Assembly (NCBI RefSeq): GCF_033097365.1 | Contig: NZ_AP028461.1 | Location: 9,451,501 to 9,515,500, forward strand | Direction: 5' to 3' | Source of the DNA: Actinoplanes sichuanensis | GTDB lineage: Bacteria; Actinomycetota; Actinomycetes; Mycobacteriales; Micromonosporaceae | DNA: 64,000 nt | In this document: one piece after another, positions 33,472-44,861 of the stretch | How positions within the stretch are numbered: the stretch's first letter is position 1 | Layout of the letters: each line of letters opens with the position of its first letter | Notes under the pieces: generated by a model | What the model was told of the DNA's origin: nothing | Seen by the model: the letters and a program-made list of their open reading frames with translations, nothing else | Databases searched by the model: none | Program-made: the position numbers and the translations under genes

Positions 33472-34035
33472 TCACATGGGTCCGGCTACCAGGCGGGCAA
33501 GGCCGTCGATGACCTCGGCACCCGGGAGAGCACCGAGCGCCGGCCCGGCGATCACGATCTTGCTGTGCCGGACCCCGGAGCCGATGATCACGTGTGGAGT
33601 GGCCACGACGCGGGCATCGACCATGATCGGCCAGTCGGCGGGAAGCCCGATCGGGGTGATGCCGCCATACTCCATCCCGGTCAGCGACACCGCCTCCTCC
33701 ATCGGCGCGAAGCTGGCCTTGCGCACGTCGAGGTGCCGGCGGACCACACCGTTCACGTCGGCCCGTGTATTGGCCAGGATGATGCAGGCCGCGTACTTGG
33801 TGACACCGCCCCGACCACCGGACACGATCACGCAGTTGGCGGACTCGGCGAGCCCCACGCCGTACGCCTCGCAGAAAGCCGCCGTGTCCGCCAGACCGGG
33901 ATCGATCGGCGCCACCAGCACCTGATCGGCGTCGATCGGTCCTTCGGGCGGCCAGACGGCAAGGGCCTTGGCGACCGGAGGGGCGAGCAGATCCGGGCGG
34001 GACTGGGCGGGTTCAGTCTGGAGGCTTCCCATCAT
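33472..34035 (-). CDS. YbaK/aminoacyl-tRNA deacylase domain protein
   Basis: A 187-residue stand-alone YbaK/EbsC-type domain (about residues 30-180): CEAYGVGLAESANCVIVSGGRGG, KYAACIILANTRADVNGVVRRHLDVRKASFAP, AVSLTGMEYGGITPIGLPADWPIMVDARV and VIIGSGVRHSKIVIAG with the usual Gly and Lys positions. Such proteins hydrolyse mischarged tRNA (for example Cys- or Ala-tRNA-Pro). The ATG at 34035 has GAGG eight bases upstream. The longer frame reads through the 17-bp tandem repeats and is not credible. It faces a gene-free repeat region on both sides. Confidence 0.9.
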   Translation of the reverse strand: MMGSLQTEPAQSRPDLLAPPVAKALAVWPPEGPIDADQVLVAPIDPGLADTAAFCEAYGVGLAESANCVIVSGGRGGVTKYAACIILANTRADVNGVVRRHLDVRKASFAPMEEAVSLTGMEYGGITPIGLPADWPIMVDARVVATPHVIIGSGVRHSKIVIAGPALGALPGAEVIDGLARLVAGPM

Positions 34036-34123
34036 CCCGTCATCCTCACCCAAGCCGACGATCACGGCACATCCGGCCGCAGAACCCATGCGCCCACCGG
34101 ACAGGAGCGCCCAACGAACAGGA

Positions 34124-34242
34124 GGACCCGAAGAACGCAAGGACCCGAAGAACGCAAGGACCCGAAGAACGCAAGGACCCCAAGAACGCAAGGACCCGAA
34201 GAACGCAAGGACCCGAAGAACGCAAGGACCCCAAGAACGCAA
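34124..34242. repeat. 17-bp tandem repeat, seven copies
   Basis: Seven copies of GGACCC(G/C)AAGAACGCAA, each 17 bases, from 34124 to 34242. The seventh base is G, G, G, C, G, G, C in order. The array lies upstream of the YbaK-type gene, whose start is at 34035. Confidence 0.95.
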
Positions 34243-34296
34243 GGACCCACCGGACAGTAATCCTGATACGCACCAGACGCAGCCAAATCGGCGTCC

Positions 34297-34815
34297 GTGA
34301 ACGTGGAAAGAACCGGAAAGCACTCAGTTCCGGCCCGATCATGCCGACCGTCAGAGGTTGTGGAGGATCGTCGACAAGCGCGCGTTGGGACCGTCAGTGG
34401 TCTCGCGCTGATGGCCGGTGCGACGGCCATGGTCGCCGTCTCCGGCGGCCATCACTCGATCTTCGCGGTGCTACTGCTCGGCCTGCTGGCACTGGTGATG
34501 TCGCATGCTCTCGTCGTCGAGATCCAGCGCCAGGCCCGTCGCCGCTCACAGATCGTCTGGTACCGGACCGACACGGTGAACACGATCCTGCTCGGATGCT
34601 GGGCGATCATCGCGGCCGCCACCGCCACGACCCCGCTGCTCGCCCCGGCGATCCGCGCCGTCAGCGCCCTGCTGGCCGCCGGTTACACGGCCGCCTGCAT
34701 CTACTTCGTGCTGGAGCGCCGTCGTGCCGTCACATCGCCGCCGGCACCACGCCCGGCTCCCGCGCCGGCCGTCGAGGCCAGAGACCCGCTGGCGGACTCG
34801 GCCCCCTCGGTCTGA
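34297..34815 (+). CDS. Hypothetical membrane protein
   Basis: A 172-residue protein with no known family. Four hydrophobic segments are visible: VSGLALMAGATAMVAVSG, SIFAVLLLGLLALVMSHALVV, TVNTILLGCWAIIAAATAT and LLAPAIRAVSALLAAGYTAACIYFVL, followed by a basic and Pro-rich tail (RRRAVTSPPAPRPAPAPAVEARDP). GTG at 34297 opens the longest form; the first membrane span begins near residue 32, so an internal GTG could also be the start. Its last 115 bases overlap the end of the convergent Nudix gene. Confidence 0.6.
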   Translation: MNVERTGKHSVPARSCRPSEVVEDRRQARVGTVSGLALMAGATAMVAVSGGHHSIFAVLLLGLLALVMSHALVVEIQRQARRRSQIVWYRTDTVNTILLGCWAIIAAATATTPLLAPAIRAVSALLAAGYTAACIYFVLERRRAVTSPPAPRPAPAPAVEARDPLADSAPSV

Positions 34816-35216
34816 CCGGGAAGCGTCGGCAGCACCACCATCAACGGCGGCACCGGCACACCGTTGGTTTCGATCGGCAGCTCCGGAACCGGCAGCCAGT
34901 CGACTCCGAGTTGCTCCGGCCCGAAACCGTCGTCTCGCCCGACTCGGGGCTCCCCGTCCGCCACCGTCACCGCGAAGACCGATGTCATGCCCGACGGGTA
35001 GGGCATCTCGAGCACGTAGCGGGCGTCGCTGACGACCAGGCCGGTCTCCTCGAAGACCTCGCGCCGCAACGCCTCCTCGGCCGTCTCACCGGGGCGCAGG
35101 CCGCCACCGGGAAGGGTCCACCACTCACCGCCACCGGATCGCCGGCTGCGCTCGTGCACCATCAGCACACGGCCGTCTCGGACGATCACGGCGGCGGCCC
35201 GTCTTCGTTCATCCAC
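34701..35216 (-). CDS. Nudix hydrolase
   Basis: A 171-residue Nudix protein. The Nudix box is complete: GGGLRPGETAEEALRREVFEETGL (G-x5-E-x7-R-E-x2-E-E-x-G). It begins DERRRAAAVIVRDGRVLMVHERSRRSGGGEWWTLPGG. Members hydrolyse nucleoside diphosphates linked to other groups; the substrate cannot be told. GTG at 35216 is the most sensible start because the protein then begins at the first strand; no ribosome binding site is seen, so it may be leaderless. Its C-terminal 38 residues are Ser/Gly/Ala-rich and overlap the tail of the opposite-strand membrane gene by 115 bases. Confidence 0.87.
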   Translation of the reverse strand: MDERRRAAAVIVRDGRVLMVHERSRRSGGGEWWTLPGGGLRPGETAEEALRREVFEETGLVVSDARYVLEMPYPSGMTSVFAVTVADGEPRVGRDDGFGPEQLGVDWLPVPELPIETNGVPVPPLMVVLPTLPGQTEGAESASGSLASTAGAGAGRGAGGDVTARRRSSTK

Positions 35217-35310
35217 GACATGCAGGCTAACCGCACGAACTGTGCAGCGCAGGGCTCCTTCATTCCTCTGTGGATAACCCGGCACATTCAGAGAACGGGC
35301 AAATGGGTAT

Positions 35311-35982
35311 CTATACCTGCGGAACGCTGACCAGCAGATACGACCGGGTCTGCAGCCACGGCTCGACCAGCTTGATTCCGGTCCGCTTGGCGATGAAGGT
35401 GAGCGCCGCCACAGTCGGGTCGGCCGGCCCGGATCGCCCGGACAGGCCCGCTGCCAGGAGATCTTTCCGGTAATCGGCCACCTTGGTGCCGGTGGCTCGG
35501 TCCGGCGCCGAGGTGTCGAGATCGAGGGCGAGATCTCCGTCACGGCCGATCATGAGATGCCCTGGGCTGCCGCCACCTCCCCGGTACCCGACCACCAGGC
35601 CACCTTTCGCGGACAACGGCTGAACGATCTTCGGCGTGACACCGAGGGAACCGTTGTCCTCGACGACGACGGTCCACTTGCCCACGCCGATGATGCCGAT
35701 GAAGAACCGGCTCCGCACGCCCACCTCACCGTCGCCGGGACCGAGGACCCGCGGCCATTCCACCCGCTGCAGTTCCTTGCCACCCACTCGCTCGATGAGC
35801 TCGTGCGGCTGAAGCCCCTTCACGATGGTGAAGCAGAACCCGCTGGTGAGACCCGGGTGATGATCAGGCCAGCTGTAGTCGAGCGCCTCCGAGCCGGACG
35901 GGCGCGGATCGGCGGCGCCGGGTGAGCCACATCCGGCGGCGGCCGTGAGGGGCAGAAGAAGCAGGACCGAGCGGCGTTTCAC
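35311..35982 (-). CDS. Lipoprotein, DUF6461-like
   Basis: A 223-residue exported protein. The N-terminus KRRSVLLLLPLTAAAGCGS is a lipoprotein signal with a lipobox ending in Cys18 (A-A-G-C). The mature part includes GFCFTIVKGLQPHELIERVGG, which resembles the start of DUF6461 domains, then GVGKWTVVVEDNGSLG and LTFIAKRTGIKLVEPWLQTRSYLLVSVP. The function is unknown. The ATG at 35982 is the start. It is separate from the Nudix gene by 95 bases. Confidence 0.75.
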   Translation of the reverse strand: MKRRSVLLLLPLTAAAGCGSPGAADPRPSGSEALDYSWPDHHPGLTSGFCFTIVKGLQPHELIERVGGKELQRVEWPRVLGPGDGEVGVRSRFFIGIIGVGKWTVVVEDNGSLGVTPKIVQPLSAKGGLVVGYRGGGGSPGHLMIGRDGDLALDLDTSAPDRATGTKVADYRKDLLAAGLSGRSGPADPTVAALTFIAKRTGIKLVEPWLQTRSYLLVSVPQV

Positions 35983-36418
35983 CCGTCTAGTAGATCAAAG
36001 ATCGAAGGTCCGTAACGTCCCTGTCATGGTTGACCCCATTCGGCGAGCCGTCGATGGCCGTCCCGGACGAGGTTTTCCGTGGTCATCGCGTCGATCGCGG
36101 CGGTCCGGTGACGACTGCTGGAATCCAGGACAAAAACAGCGCGACCGCCCCGTACCATCGTGATCCGGTCATCGATGCGACGCGTCCGCCCGGTATCCGG
36201 ATTCTTCCGAGCCGTCGTCGCCGAACAGTTCGGGGAGCCGGTATCGAGAACCGCTGAGGGGATCTTCGTGCCACGCGGCCCGCATCCCTGATAGTCGGGG
36301 CAGCGTCTGCCCGGGGCAGGCCGTCACCGCGCCTCTCAGGCCGCCGCCTGCTCGATGTAGCCCTAGTTCCGGTAAAAGACCGGGCACCTGTCGGGTATCG
36401 AGGCCGGCACGAACGGAA
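35983..36418. other. Intergenic stretch with no gene seen
   Basis: About 430 bases between the lipoprotein gene and the terminator of tRNA-Ala. Reading frames here lack a ribosome binding site and the codon-position GC pattern of the neighbours. I see no repeat or RNA gene. Confidence 0.5.
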
Positions 36419-36445
36419 AACGCCGCCCGGCACCCGGACGGCGTT
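36419..36445 (-). terminator. Terminator of tRNA-Ala
   Basis: AACGCCG (36419-36425) pairs with CGGCGTT (36439-36445), with an inner CCGG/CCGG stem. On the minus strand TTTTCCG follows. It is 12 bases after the tRNA end. Confidence 0.8.
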
Positions 36446-36456
36446 CGAAATTTCGG

Positions 36457-36529
36457 TGGAGCCCAGGGGACTTGAACCCCTAACCCCCGCCTTGCAAAGG
36501 CGGTGCTCTGCCAGTTGAGCTAGGGCCCC
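36457..36529 (-). tRNA. tRNA-Ala (TGC)
   Basis: On the minus strand the acceptor GGGGCCC pairs with GGGCTCC and the discriminator is A. The anticodon stem CGCCT/AGGCG encloses TTGCA with anticodon TGC. The T-arm GGGGTTCAAGTCCCC is complete. CCA is not encoded. Confidence 0.95.
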
Positions 36530-36539
36530 GTGACCGGCG

Positions 36540-36668
36540 TTATCGCAGGTCGGGAGCGGTGGTCGCCTCGTGCCAGAGGGCACGCTCGTCACTGGAGGCC
36601 TTGACCTTCTTGACCACCAGAGCCGCCACACCGACGACACCAGCAATGATCAGGAGCTTCTTCAACAC
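36540..36668 (-). CDS. DLW-39 family small protein
   Basis: A 42-residue protein: start GTG at 36668, then LKKLLIIAGVVGVAALVV (one membrane span), KKVKASSDERALWHEAT and the end TAPDLR. The conserved C-terminus (D-E-R-x-L-W-H-E-A-T) is that of the DLW-39 family, found in actinobacteria between gyrA and tRNA genes. GAGGGGTGG stands about nine bases upstream. The function is unknown; a tiny membrane protein is likely. It lies 10 bases from tRNA-Ala on the same strand. Confidence 0.85.
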   Translation of the reverse strand: MLKKLLIIAGVVGVAALVVKKVKASSDERALWHEATTAPDLR

Positions 36669-36726
36669 TGAACAGCCACCCCTCAAACATCAGGCCAGAA
36701 AAACCTTAACCCCGTTCAACCTTAGA

Positions 36727-36818
36727 TTGCCGCACCCACATTCACCGCAACCAATCGACGCCGCAGTGACCGCAAGCCGTAACCACCGTGACGCGGGGTC
36801 TGGGGGCTCGGCCCCCAG
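36727..36818 (-). repeat. Dispersed hairpin element, copy B
   Basis: On the minus strand a CTGGGGGC-CGA-GCCCCCAG hairpin (36800-36818) is followed by ACCCCGCGTCACGGTGG, nearly the same as copy A at 1353-1390. Further on, GGTTGCGGTGAATGTGGGTGCGGC resembles one unit of the 36-bp tandem array. The element lies between tRNA-Ile and the DLW-39 gene. Confidence 0.6.
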
Positions 36819-36883
36819 GCTAGCAAAATGAAGAGTGACCCCGGCTCGCGCATTCCGCGAACAGAGGCCACCCGGTCATCTCG

Positions 36884-36957
36884 TGGGGCTAGATGGAATC
36901 GAACCATCGACCTCAGAGTTATCAGCTCTGCGCTCTAACCGACTGAGCTATAGCCCC
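36884..36957 (-). tRNA. tRNA-Ile (GAT)
   Basis: On the minus strand GGGGCTA pairs with TAGCCCC and the discriminator is A. The anticodon stem CAGAG/CTCTG encloses CTGATAA with anticodon GAT. The T-arm GATGGTTCGATTCCATC is regular. No CCA is encoded. Confidence 0.95.
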
Positions 36958-37034
36958 TCACCTGCGAACAGAACGTTACCGCATCGGGTTGCGGGTCTCC
37001 AAAGCGGGGGTACCCGCAACCCGATGGCGGATCG

Positions 37035-37928
37035 TCAGTCGCGTTCGGCCAGCGTGAGCTCGATGCCACCGACCAGGTCGGCGCAAACGTTGTAGATGAA
37101 CGCACCCAGTGTGGCCAGTGCGGTGAACAGCACCACATTGACCGCACCGATCAGCATCGACGTGCCGATGACGCCCCAGGCGGTGATCCGGAAGGCGCTG
37201 GTGGTGCTGCCCTCAGTACCACCACTGGCGGTGACCAACTCCTGGAGGTTGCCGTTGACGGAGCTCCAGACGCCCATCGTGTCGAGGGCGAGGTAGAGCA
37301 CCGAGGTGGCGACGACCACCACGATGAAGAGCACGATCGACACGGCGAACGAGAACTTCATCACCGACCAGGGGTCGATGCGCTTCAGGTTCAGCCGGGC
37401 GCGTCGGGGACCGCGGGCGGCCGCCGACGACACGGTGGAACGAGCCGATCGCACGGCCTCGGAGACACGGGCTGCTCCGACGGCGGCCGCGCCGCCTGCC
37501 GCCGGCGTCGACCCGGTGCGCTGCTTCGCAGCTCCGGGTGCGGTCGCTTGCGGCGCCGGCGGGGTGGTGGGCCGCTGCGGGTTACTGGGGGACGCGGCGG
37601 GAGGAGCCACCGGGGTACGCCCAGAGGTCGTCCCCGGAGCGGCACCCTTGCCCTTGGTGACGACCGGCACCGAGGCCGAGCCCTTCACCGGTGGCTGCAC
37701 GCCTGGGCGTTTGGGGTCGGCGCCGTCGGTGTTGCCGGCGGCCGGCTCACCGGGCGGCGGGGCCATACCCGGCGCCCTGGTGAACTTCGGCGGGGACGGG
37801 GCATCGGCGGGGACAGAGGCGCGCCCTGTGCTCTCGCGACCAGCCGGTGCGGCAGCGTCTTTCTTCGCCGCATCGTCCGGAGTCGCTGAGGTCCCGGGGC
37901 CCCCCGACTTCGCCTGTGTCTCCGGCAT
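37035..37928 (-). CDS. DUF3566 transmembrane protein
   Basis: A 297-residue protein. The first 165 residues are Pro/Ala/Gly-rich and disordered (repeated PPAP, PTTPP). A DUF3566 domain follows: RARLNLKRIDPWSVMKFSFAVSIVLFIVVVVATSVLYLAL (first span), then SVNGNLQELVTASGG, and VIGTSMLIGAVNVVLFTALATLGAFIYNVCADLVGGIELTLAE (second span). This protein is nearly always coded right after gyrA in actinobacteria; its role is unknown. The ATG at 37928 follows the gyrA stop by three bases; a TTG at 37931 is an alternative. Confidence 0.92.
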   Translation of the reverse strand: MPETQAKSGGPGTSATPDDAAKKDAAAPAGRESTGRASVPADAPSPPKFTRAPGMAPPPGEPAAGNTDGADPKRPGVQPPVKGSASVPVVTKGKGAAPGTTSGRTPVAPPAASPSNPQRPTTPPAPQATAPGAAKQRTGSTPAAGGAAAVGAARVSEAVRSARSTVSSAAARGPRRARLNLKRIDPWSVMKFSFAVSIVLFIVVVVATSVLYLALDTMGVWSSVNGNLQELVTASGGTEGSTTSAFRITAWGVIGTSMLIGAVNVVLFTALATLGAFIYNVCADLVGGIELTLAERD

Positions 37929-37931
37929 CAA

Positions 37932-40445
37932 CTAGTCCTGTTCGTCAGGCTCGTCGGCATTGCGAGCAAGCGCCACGATGGTTACACCTTCTGGGAGGTC
38001 CATCAGCTTGACCCCCATTGTGTTCCGATCCCGTGTGCGCCGTACAGGCTTCACGGGAGTCCGGATGACACCACCATTGCTGGTGATGGCAAACAGTTCA
38101 TCCTCCGGGCTGATCACCAGAGCGCCGACAAGTCCACCACGACGCTCAGTGATCTTGGCGGTCAGTACCCCCTTGCCGCCACGCCCCTGCACCGGATACT
38201 CCTCGATGGGCGTGCGCTTCGCATACCCACCATCGGTGGCGACCAACACATCCATGTCCGGCCGGACCACTTCCATCGCCAGAAGTTCATCGTTGTCACC
38301 GAAGCGCATGCCGATGACACCGGACGTCGCGCGGCCCATCGGGCGCAGCGCCTCGTCGGTCGCGTTGAAGCGGATGGCCTGGGCTTTCTTGGACACCAGA
38401 AGCAGGTCGTCCTCCGGAGCCGCCAGCGCCGCGCCCACCAATTCGTCATCCTCCCGCAGGTTGATGGCGATAATGCCACCGCTGCGGTTGGAGTCAAATT
38501 CCTCCAGGCGCGTCTTCTTCACGAGCCCATTCTTAGTGGCGAGCACAAGGTACGGCGCGACCTCGTAGTTCGGGATCTGGATGATCTGGGCGATGTGCTC
38601 GTCGGGCTGGAAGGCGAGCAGGTTCGCGACGTGCTGTCCCTTGGCCACACGGCTGGCTTCGGGCAGTTCGTACGCCTTCGCCCGGTAGACCCGGCCCTTG
38701 TTCGTGAAGAACAGCATCCAATCGTGTGTAGAAATGACGAAGAAGTGCGACACGATGTCGTCCTGCCGCAGCGTGGCGCCGCTCACGCCCTTGCCGCCGC
38801 GCTTCTGCGACCGGTACAGATCGGTCTTCGTCCGCTTGGCGTAACCAGTTCGTGTGATGGTCACCACAACGTCTTCCCGGGCGATGAGGTCCTCCATGGA
38901 GACCTCGCCGTCGAACGGGATGATCTGGGTGCGCCGCTCGTCGCCGAACTTCGCGACGATCTCGGCCAGTTCCTCCGAGATGATCGCCCGCTGCCGCTCC
39001 GGCTTCGCCAGGATGTCCTTGAAGTCGGCGATCTCGATCTCGATCTTCGCCAGCTCGTCGATGATGCGCTGCCGCTCCAGAGCCGCGAGGCGGCGCAGCT
39101 GCATGTCGAGGATCGCGGTCGCCTGGATCTCGTCGACGTCGAGGAGCTGCATCAGGCCCTGACGTGAGTCCTCGACCGTGGTCGAGCGCCGGATCAGGGC
39201 GATCACCTCGTCGAGCATGTCCAGCGCCTTGGCCAGACCGCGCAGGATGTGGGCCCGCTCCTCGGCCTTGCGCAGCCGGAACGCGGTCCGGCGCTGGATG
39301 ACCTCGATCTGGTGCTCGACGTAGTAGCGGATGAACTGCGCCAGGTTGAGCGTGCGCGGCACCCCGTCGACGATCGCCAGCATGTTGGCGCCGAACGTCT
39401 CCTGGAGCTGGGTGTGCTTGTAGAGGTTGTTCAGCACGACCTTGGCGACCGCGTCGCGCTTCAGGACCAGGATCAACCGCATGCCGGTACGGCCGGACGA
39501 CTCGTCCCGGATGTCCGCGATGCCGGTGAGCTTGCCTTCCTTGACCAGCTCGGCGATGCGTTCGGCGAGGTTGTCCGGGTTCACCTGGTACGGCAGCTCG
39601 GTCACCACGAGACAGGGCCGGCCGCGGGTGTCCTCCTCGACCTCGACCACCGCGCGCATCCGGATCGACCCACGGCCGGTCCGGTACGCGTCGTTGATCG
39701 CCGACTGGCCGACGATCATGCCCTTGGTCGGGAAGTCCGGCCCCTTGACCAGCTCGATCATCGCTTCGAGTGCGGTCGCCTCGTCCGACTCGGGGTGGTC
39801 GAGCTGCCACTGGACGGCGCTGGCGATCTCGCCCAGGTTATGCGGCGGGATCTTGGTGGCCATCCCGACCGCGATGCCCTCGGAGCCGTTGACCAGCAGG
39901 TTCGGGAACCGAGCCGGCAGGATCGTCGGCTCCTTGGTGCGCCCGTCGTAGTTGTCCTGCATGTCGACGGTGTCCTCGTCGATGTCCCGCAGCATCTCCA
40001 TCGCCAGCGGGGACAACTTCGCCTCGGTGTAGCGCATGGCCGCGGGCGGGTCGTTACCCGGCGAGCCGAAGTTGCCGTTGCTGTCGATCAGCGGGTAGCG
40101 CAGCGACCAACGCTGCCCCATACGCACCAGGGCGTCGTAGATCGACGAGTCGCCGTGCGGGTGGTAGTTGCCCATCACGTCGCCGACGATGCGGGCGCAC
40201 TTGACGTAACCGCGGTCGGGACGGAAGCCCGCGTCGTACATCGCGTAGAGGATCTTGCGGTGTACCGGCTTGAGACCGTCCCGCACGTCGGGCAGCGCCC
40301 GGCCGACGATGACGCTCATCGCGTAGTCGAGGTACGACCGCTGCATCTCGACCTCGAGGCCGACCGGCTCGATGCGTTGGGTCACGCTGCCGCCGATATC
40401 GGCCGGGGTCTCGTCGTCGCCGGGGGGCTCGGGAGTGTCAGTCAC
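37932..40445 (-). CDS. gyrA: DNA gyrase subunit A
   Basis: An 837-residue type II topoisomerase subunit that cuts and rejoins DNA. The catalytic Tyr139 lies in AAMRYTE. The quinolone region reads [14 protein letters not shown] with Ser100 and Asp104, the residues of a sensitive enzyme. The DNA-wrapping C-terminal domain includes the GyrA box as QKRGGKG. The ATG at 40445 follows gyrB by 109 bases, in which two DnaA-box-like words lie. Confidence 0.98.
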   Translation of the reverse strand: MTDTPEPPGDDETPADIGGSVTQRIEPVGLEVEMQRSYLDYAMSVIVGRALPDVRDGLKPVHRKILYAMYDAGFRPDRGYVKCARIVGDVMGNYHPHGDSSIYDALVRMGQRWSLRYPLIDSNGNFGSPGNDPPAAMRYTEAKLSPLAMEMLRDIDEDTVDMQDNYDGRTKEPTILPARFPNLLVNGSEGIAVGMATKIPPHNLGEIASAVQWQLDHPESDEATALEAMIELVKGPDFPTKGMIVGQSAINDAYRTGRGSIRMRAVVEVEEDTRGRPCLVVTELPYQVNPDNLAERIAELVKEGKLTGIADIRDESSGRTGMRLILVLKRDAVAKVVLNNLYKHTQLQETFGANMLAIVDGVPRTLNLAQFIRYYVEHQIEVIQRRTAFRLRKAEERAHILRGLAKALDMLDEVIALIRRSTTVEDSRQGLMQLLDVDEIQATAILDMQLRRLAALERQRIIDELAKIEIEIADFKDILAKPERQRAIISEELAEIVAKFGDERRTQIIPFDGEVSMEDLIAREDVVVTITRTGYAKRTKTDLYRSQKRGGKGVSGATLRQDDIVSHFFVISTHDWMLFFTNKGRVYRAKAYELPEASRVAKGQHVANLLAFQPDEHIAQIIQIPNYEVAPYLVLATKNGLVKKTRLEEFDSNRSGGIIAINLREDDELVGAALAAPEDDLLLVSKKAQAIRFNATDEALRPMGRATSGVIGMRFGDNDELLAMEVVRPDMDVLVATDGGYAKRTPIEEYPVQGRGGKGVLTAKITERRGGLVGALVISPEDELFAITSNGGVIRTPVKPVRRTRDRNTMGVKLMDLPEGVTIVALARNADEPDEQD

Positions 40446-40501
40446 TTTTAACCCTTACTCAAGGTGATGCCGGGCAAATGCTGCCGAAACTGGCATAAGG
40501 C

Positions 40502-40542
40502 TGTGGATAACACTGTGGAAAGTGGCCGCACGCTGTGGATAC
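40502..40542. promoter_or_regulatory. DnaA-box-like words between gyrB and gyrA
   Basis: TGTGGATAA (40502-40510) is a perfect DnaA box on the minus strand; TGTGGATAC (40534-40542) is one mismatch off. They lie in the 109-base gyrB-gyrA gap. Binding is inference. Confidence 0.45.
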
Positions 40543-40554
40543 GGCTTCCCGAAG

Positions 40555-42858
<2,304 letters not shown>

Positions 42859-43048
42859 CTACACGGCACAGCCGACCCACGCAATGGCAAACGCTGCGGC
42901 AGTTACGGCGGTCGGGCGCGCCTGCCGTGCCTCGCACACACTCACTGCGACACTGCTCGACAACGTCCCGCGGCTGTGTCGTAACCTCGCCCGCGCGGGC
43001 CGGAGATGGCCGGGTGGTCGCAGGGCAGGTCGAGGAGGGGTGGCCCCA

Positions 43049-43615
43049 ATGGCGCACGACAAGGGCCTGGACAACGTCGCGGTGCACTGGCCGCGGACCA
43101 ACCAGTACTACGACCCGGTGGCTCCCGCCGAGTTCGTCGACTTCGGAGCGATCGCGGACCGGCCCGAGATCGCCGCGCCGACCGGGGCGCTCGCGCTGCA
43201 CATCGCCAAGACCGGCACGGTCCGCGCTACCGCGTACACCGAACTGATCGATCTTCTTCTCGGTCTTGAGGGTGTGCTCTACGCCACCGAGGCCGCCGCC
43301 GAGGACGAGGATCCGGTGATCGACCCGGACGGCTGCGCGTGGATCGCCGGCGGTCTGGAGCGATTCGTCGAGGGCCACGAGAAGTTCGGTGACCTGGTCA
43401 CCTTCGACACCGTCACCGAGGTGCTGCGCACCGCGATCTCCGCGGGCCGGCTCGCCGAGCAGCAACTGCGCTGGCTGGACCAGCGGCTCGCGGCGCTGCG
43501 CGACGACGCCGGCAACTCCCCGCACTGGAGTTTCGCGCGCACCGAACTGGCCGTATTGGCCGGTTTCTACCGCCGATGCGCCGAACGCGGCTTCGCGATC
43601 TTCGCCGACTACTGA
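43049..43615 (+). CDS. Hypothetical cytoplasmic protein
   Basis: A 188-residue protein, probably conserved in the family but of unknown function. It opens MAHDKGLDNVAVHWPRTNQYYDPVAPAEFVDFG and contains DPDGCAWIAGGLERFVEGHEKFGDLVTFDTVTEVLRTAI and WLDQRLAALRDDAGNSPHWSFARTELAVLAGFYRRCAERGFAIFADY. It is helical with no signal peptide or membrane span. AGGAGGGG stands about 11 bases before the ATG at 43049; a GTG at 43040 in frame is too close to it. It is the only plus-strand gene between gyrA and dnaN and is divergent from gyrB. Confidence 0.75.
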   Translation: MAHDKGLDNVAVHWPRTNQYYDPVAPAEFVDFGAIADRPEIAAPTGALALHIAKTGTVRATAYTELIDLLLGLEGVLYATEAAAEDEDPVIDPDGCAWIAGGLERFVEGHEKFGDLVTFDTVTEVLRTAISAGRLAEQQLRWLDQRLAALRDDAGNSPHWSFARTELAVLAGFYRRCAERGFAIFADY

Positions 43616-43625
43616 CCGGCCGCGG

Positions 43626-44093
43626 TCAAGACTTCCGGACCAGCCAGGTCACCCCGCCGGAGACGAGAAGCAACACCAGGACCGTCCCACCCCAGAAGAT
43701 CCGGGTACGGTCCTCGCCACCCGTGGCCTGCCCGGTGGACAGCAGCTCGTTGCCGTCGCACAGATTCGTCTGCCCGTCGGTCTCGAACACCCGGTACCGG
43801 CCGCCCTCGACGAACTCGTATCCACAGGACGCCGAATCCTTCATGGTGACCAGCGTCACCGAATCCCCGGGTTCGCCCTTCTGCACCGACTCGACGGCGA
43901 AACGCACCTCGACCTCGTTGCCGAACATGGCGCCGTCGACGTCCTCCGCCACGCCGACGAAGGCGGTCTCGGACCGACCCAGTGGATCCGGATTGTCCGC
44001 GCACGAACACGCCCACGCTGGTCGGGCGGCCACCGGAAGCGGTGCCAGCACGAGCAGCAGCAGAACCAGAAGACGACGCAGCAGCAGAGTCAT
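43626..44093 (-). CDS. TIMP-like secreted protein with C-terminal anchor
   Basis: A 155-residue exported protein. A signal peptide (LLLRRLLVLLLLVLAPLPVAARPAWA) is followed at once by CSCADNPDPLGRSETAFVGVAEDVDG, i.e. the mature N-terminus is Cys-x-Cys as in TIMP/netrin-like domains. Further cysteines are in SASCGYEF and TNLCDG. A C-terminal span (IFWGGTVLVLLLVSGGVTWLV) with RKS behind it anchors it in the membrane. The fold and any inhibitor role are inferred from the Cys pattern only. It sits between dciA and the gene at 43049. Confidence 0.7.
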   Translation of the reverse strand: MTLLLRRLLVLLLLVLAPLPVAARPAWACSCADNPDPLGRSETAFVGVAEDVDGAMFGNEVEVRFAVESVQKGEPGDSVTLVTMKDSASCGYEFVEGGRYRVFETDGQTNLCDGNELLSTGQATGGEDRTRIFWGGTVLVLLLVSGGVTWLVRKS

Positions 44094-44126
44094 GCGTGGT
44101 CAGACGCACACCGAGCCGGAAAAGTT

Positions 44127-44861
44127 TCAGCCGTAAGTGTCCCGGGGCCCGCGCCCCTGCACCCGCCGCGGCCCACGACTCCACGACGGCGCCGCCGGCC
44201 CGTGAATGTTCAGCCTGGTCACCACGTTGTTACCGACCTCACCGGCGATCTTGCGGAGCAGAGTGGCGGCGAGCATCCGCAACTGGGTGGCCCACGCCGT
44301 CGACTCCGCCTCGACGGTCAGCACCCCGCCCTCCAGCCGCACCGGTCGGCTGTGCGCCGCGATGTCCGGCCCGACCACTTTCTCCCACCTGCCGAAAACC
44401 GTCGCCTCAGCCTTCGGCTTCTCCCAGCCGCGAGCCTTGACCAGGCGTTCCAGCATCGCCCCGAACAACTGTGGATCACGCGGATCCGGCCCCGGCCCGG
44501 AATAGCCACGAAGCCGCCGGCCGCTGCCCTGACCGGTCCCGGTCCGGCGTTTCGACGTCCGCGACGCCGCCTCACGGCGCCGCGCCAAAGCCGCGTCGAG
44601 CACGGCCCGGGCAAGTTCCGGCCCGGCCAGGTCCGGGTTTTCCACAGGCTGTGGAGAAGCATTTTCCGGGGTACGCCCACCGCCCGGCCCACCCGCCGGA
44701 CGCGAAACGCCCTCAACGCCTCGTGCGGCGCCCCGGAGCTCCCGGTCCTCATCCACTCCCGCCCACAGGTCCCCGAGGGCGTCAGTAAGGCGCTGAGGCG
44801 GCTCCGTCGACCGTCGTGGCTCACCACCACCCGACCGATCCGGATCAGCGTCAGGAAACAC
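44127..44861 (-). CDS. DciA-like protein (DUF721)
   Basis: A 244-residue protein. The N-terminal 125 residues are Pro/Arg/Gly-rich and probably disordered. The C-terminal domain, [66 protein letters not shown], is DUF721, the KH-like part of DciA that helps load the replicative helicase. It overlaps the recF stop by 11 bases (GTG at 44861), as is common near oriC in actinobacteria. Confidence 0.9.
   Translation of the reverse strand: MFPDADPDRSGGGEPRRSTEPPQRLTDALGDLWAGVDEDRELRGAARGVEGVSRPAGGPGGGRTPENASPQPVENPDLAGPELARAVLDAALARRREAASRTSKRRTGTGQGSGRRLRGYSGPGPDPRDPQLFGAMLERLVKARGWEKPKAEATVFGRWEKVVGPDIAAHSRPVRLEGGVLTVEAESTAWATQLRMLAATLLRKIAGEVGNNVVTRLNIHGPAAPSWSRGPRRVQGRGPRDTYG

Noticed and set aside
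33018..33925. Frames through the 35-bp repeats
   Set aside because: The unit length is not a multiple of three and the peptides shift frame between units; the YbaK-type gene on the other strand explains the rest.
36083..36646. 187-codon minus-strand frame over tRNA-Ala
   Set aside because: It runs through the tRNA and terminator and shadows the DLW-39 gene in another frame.
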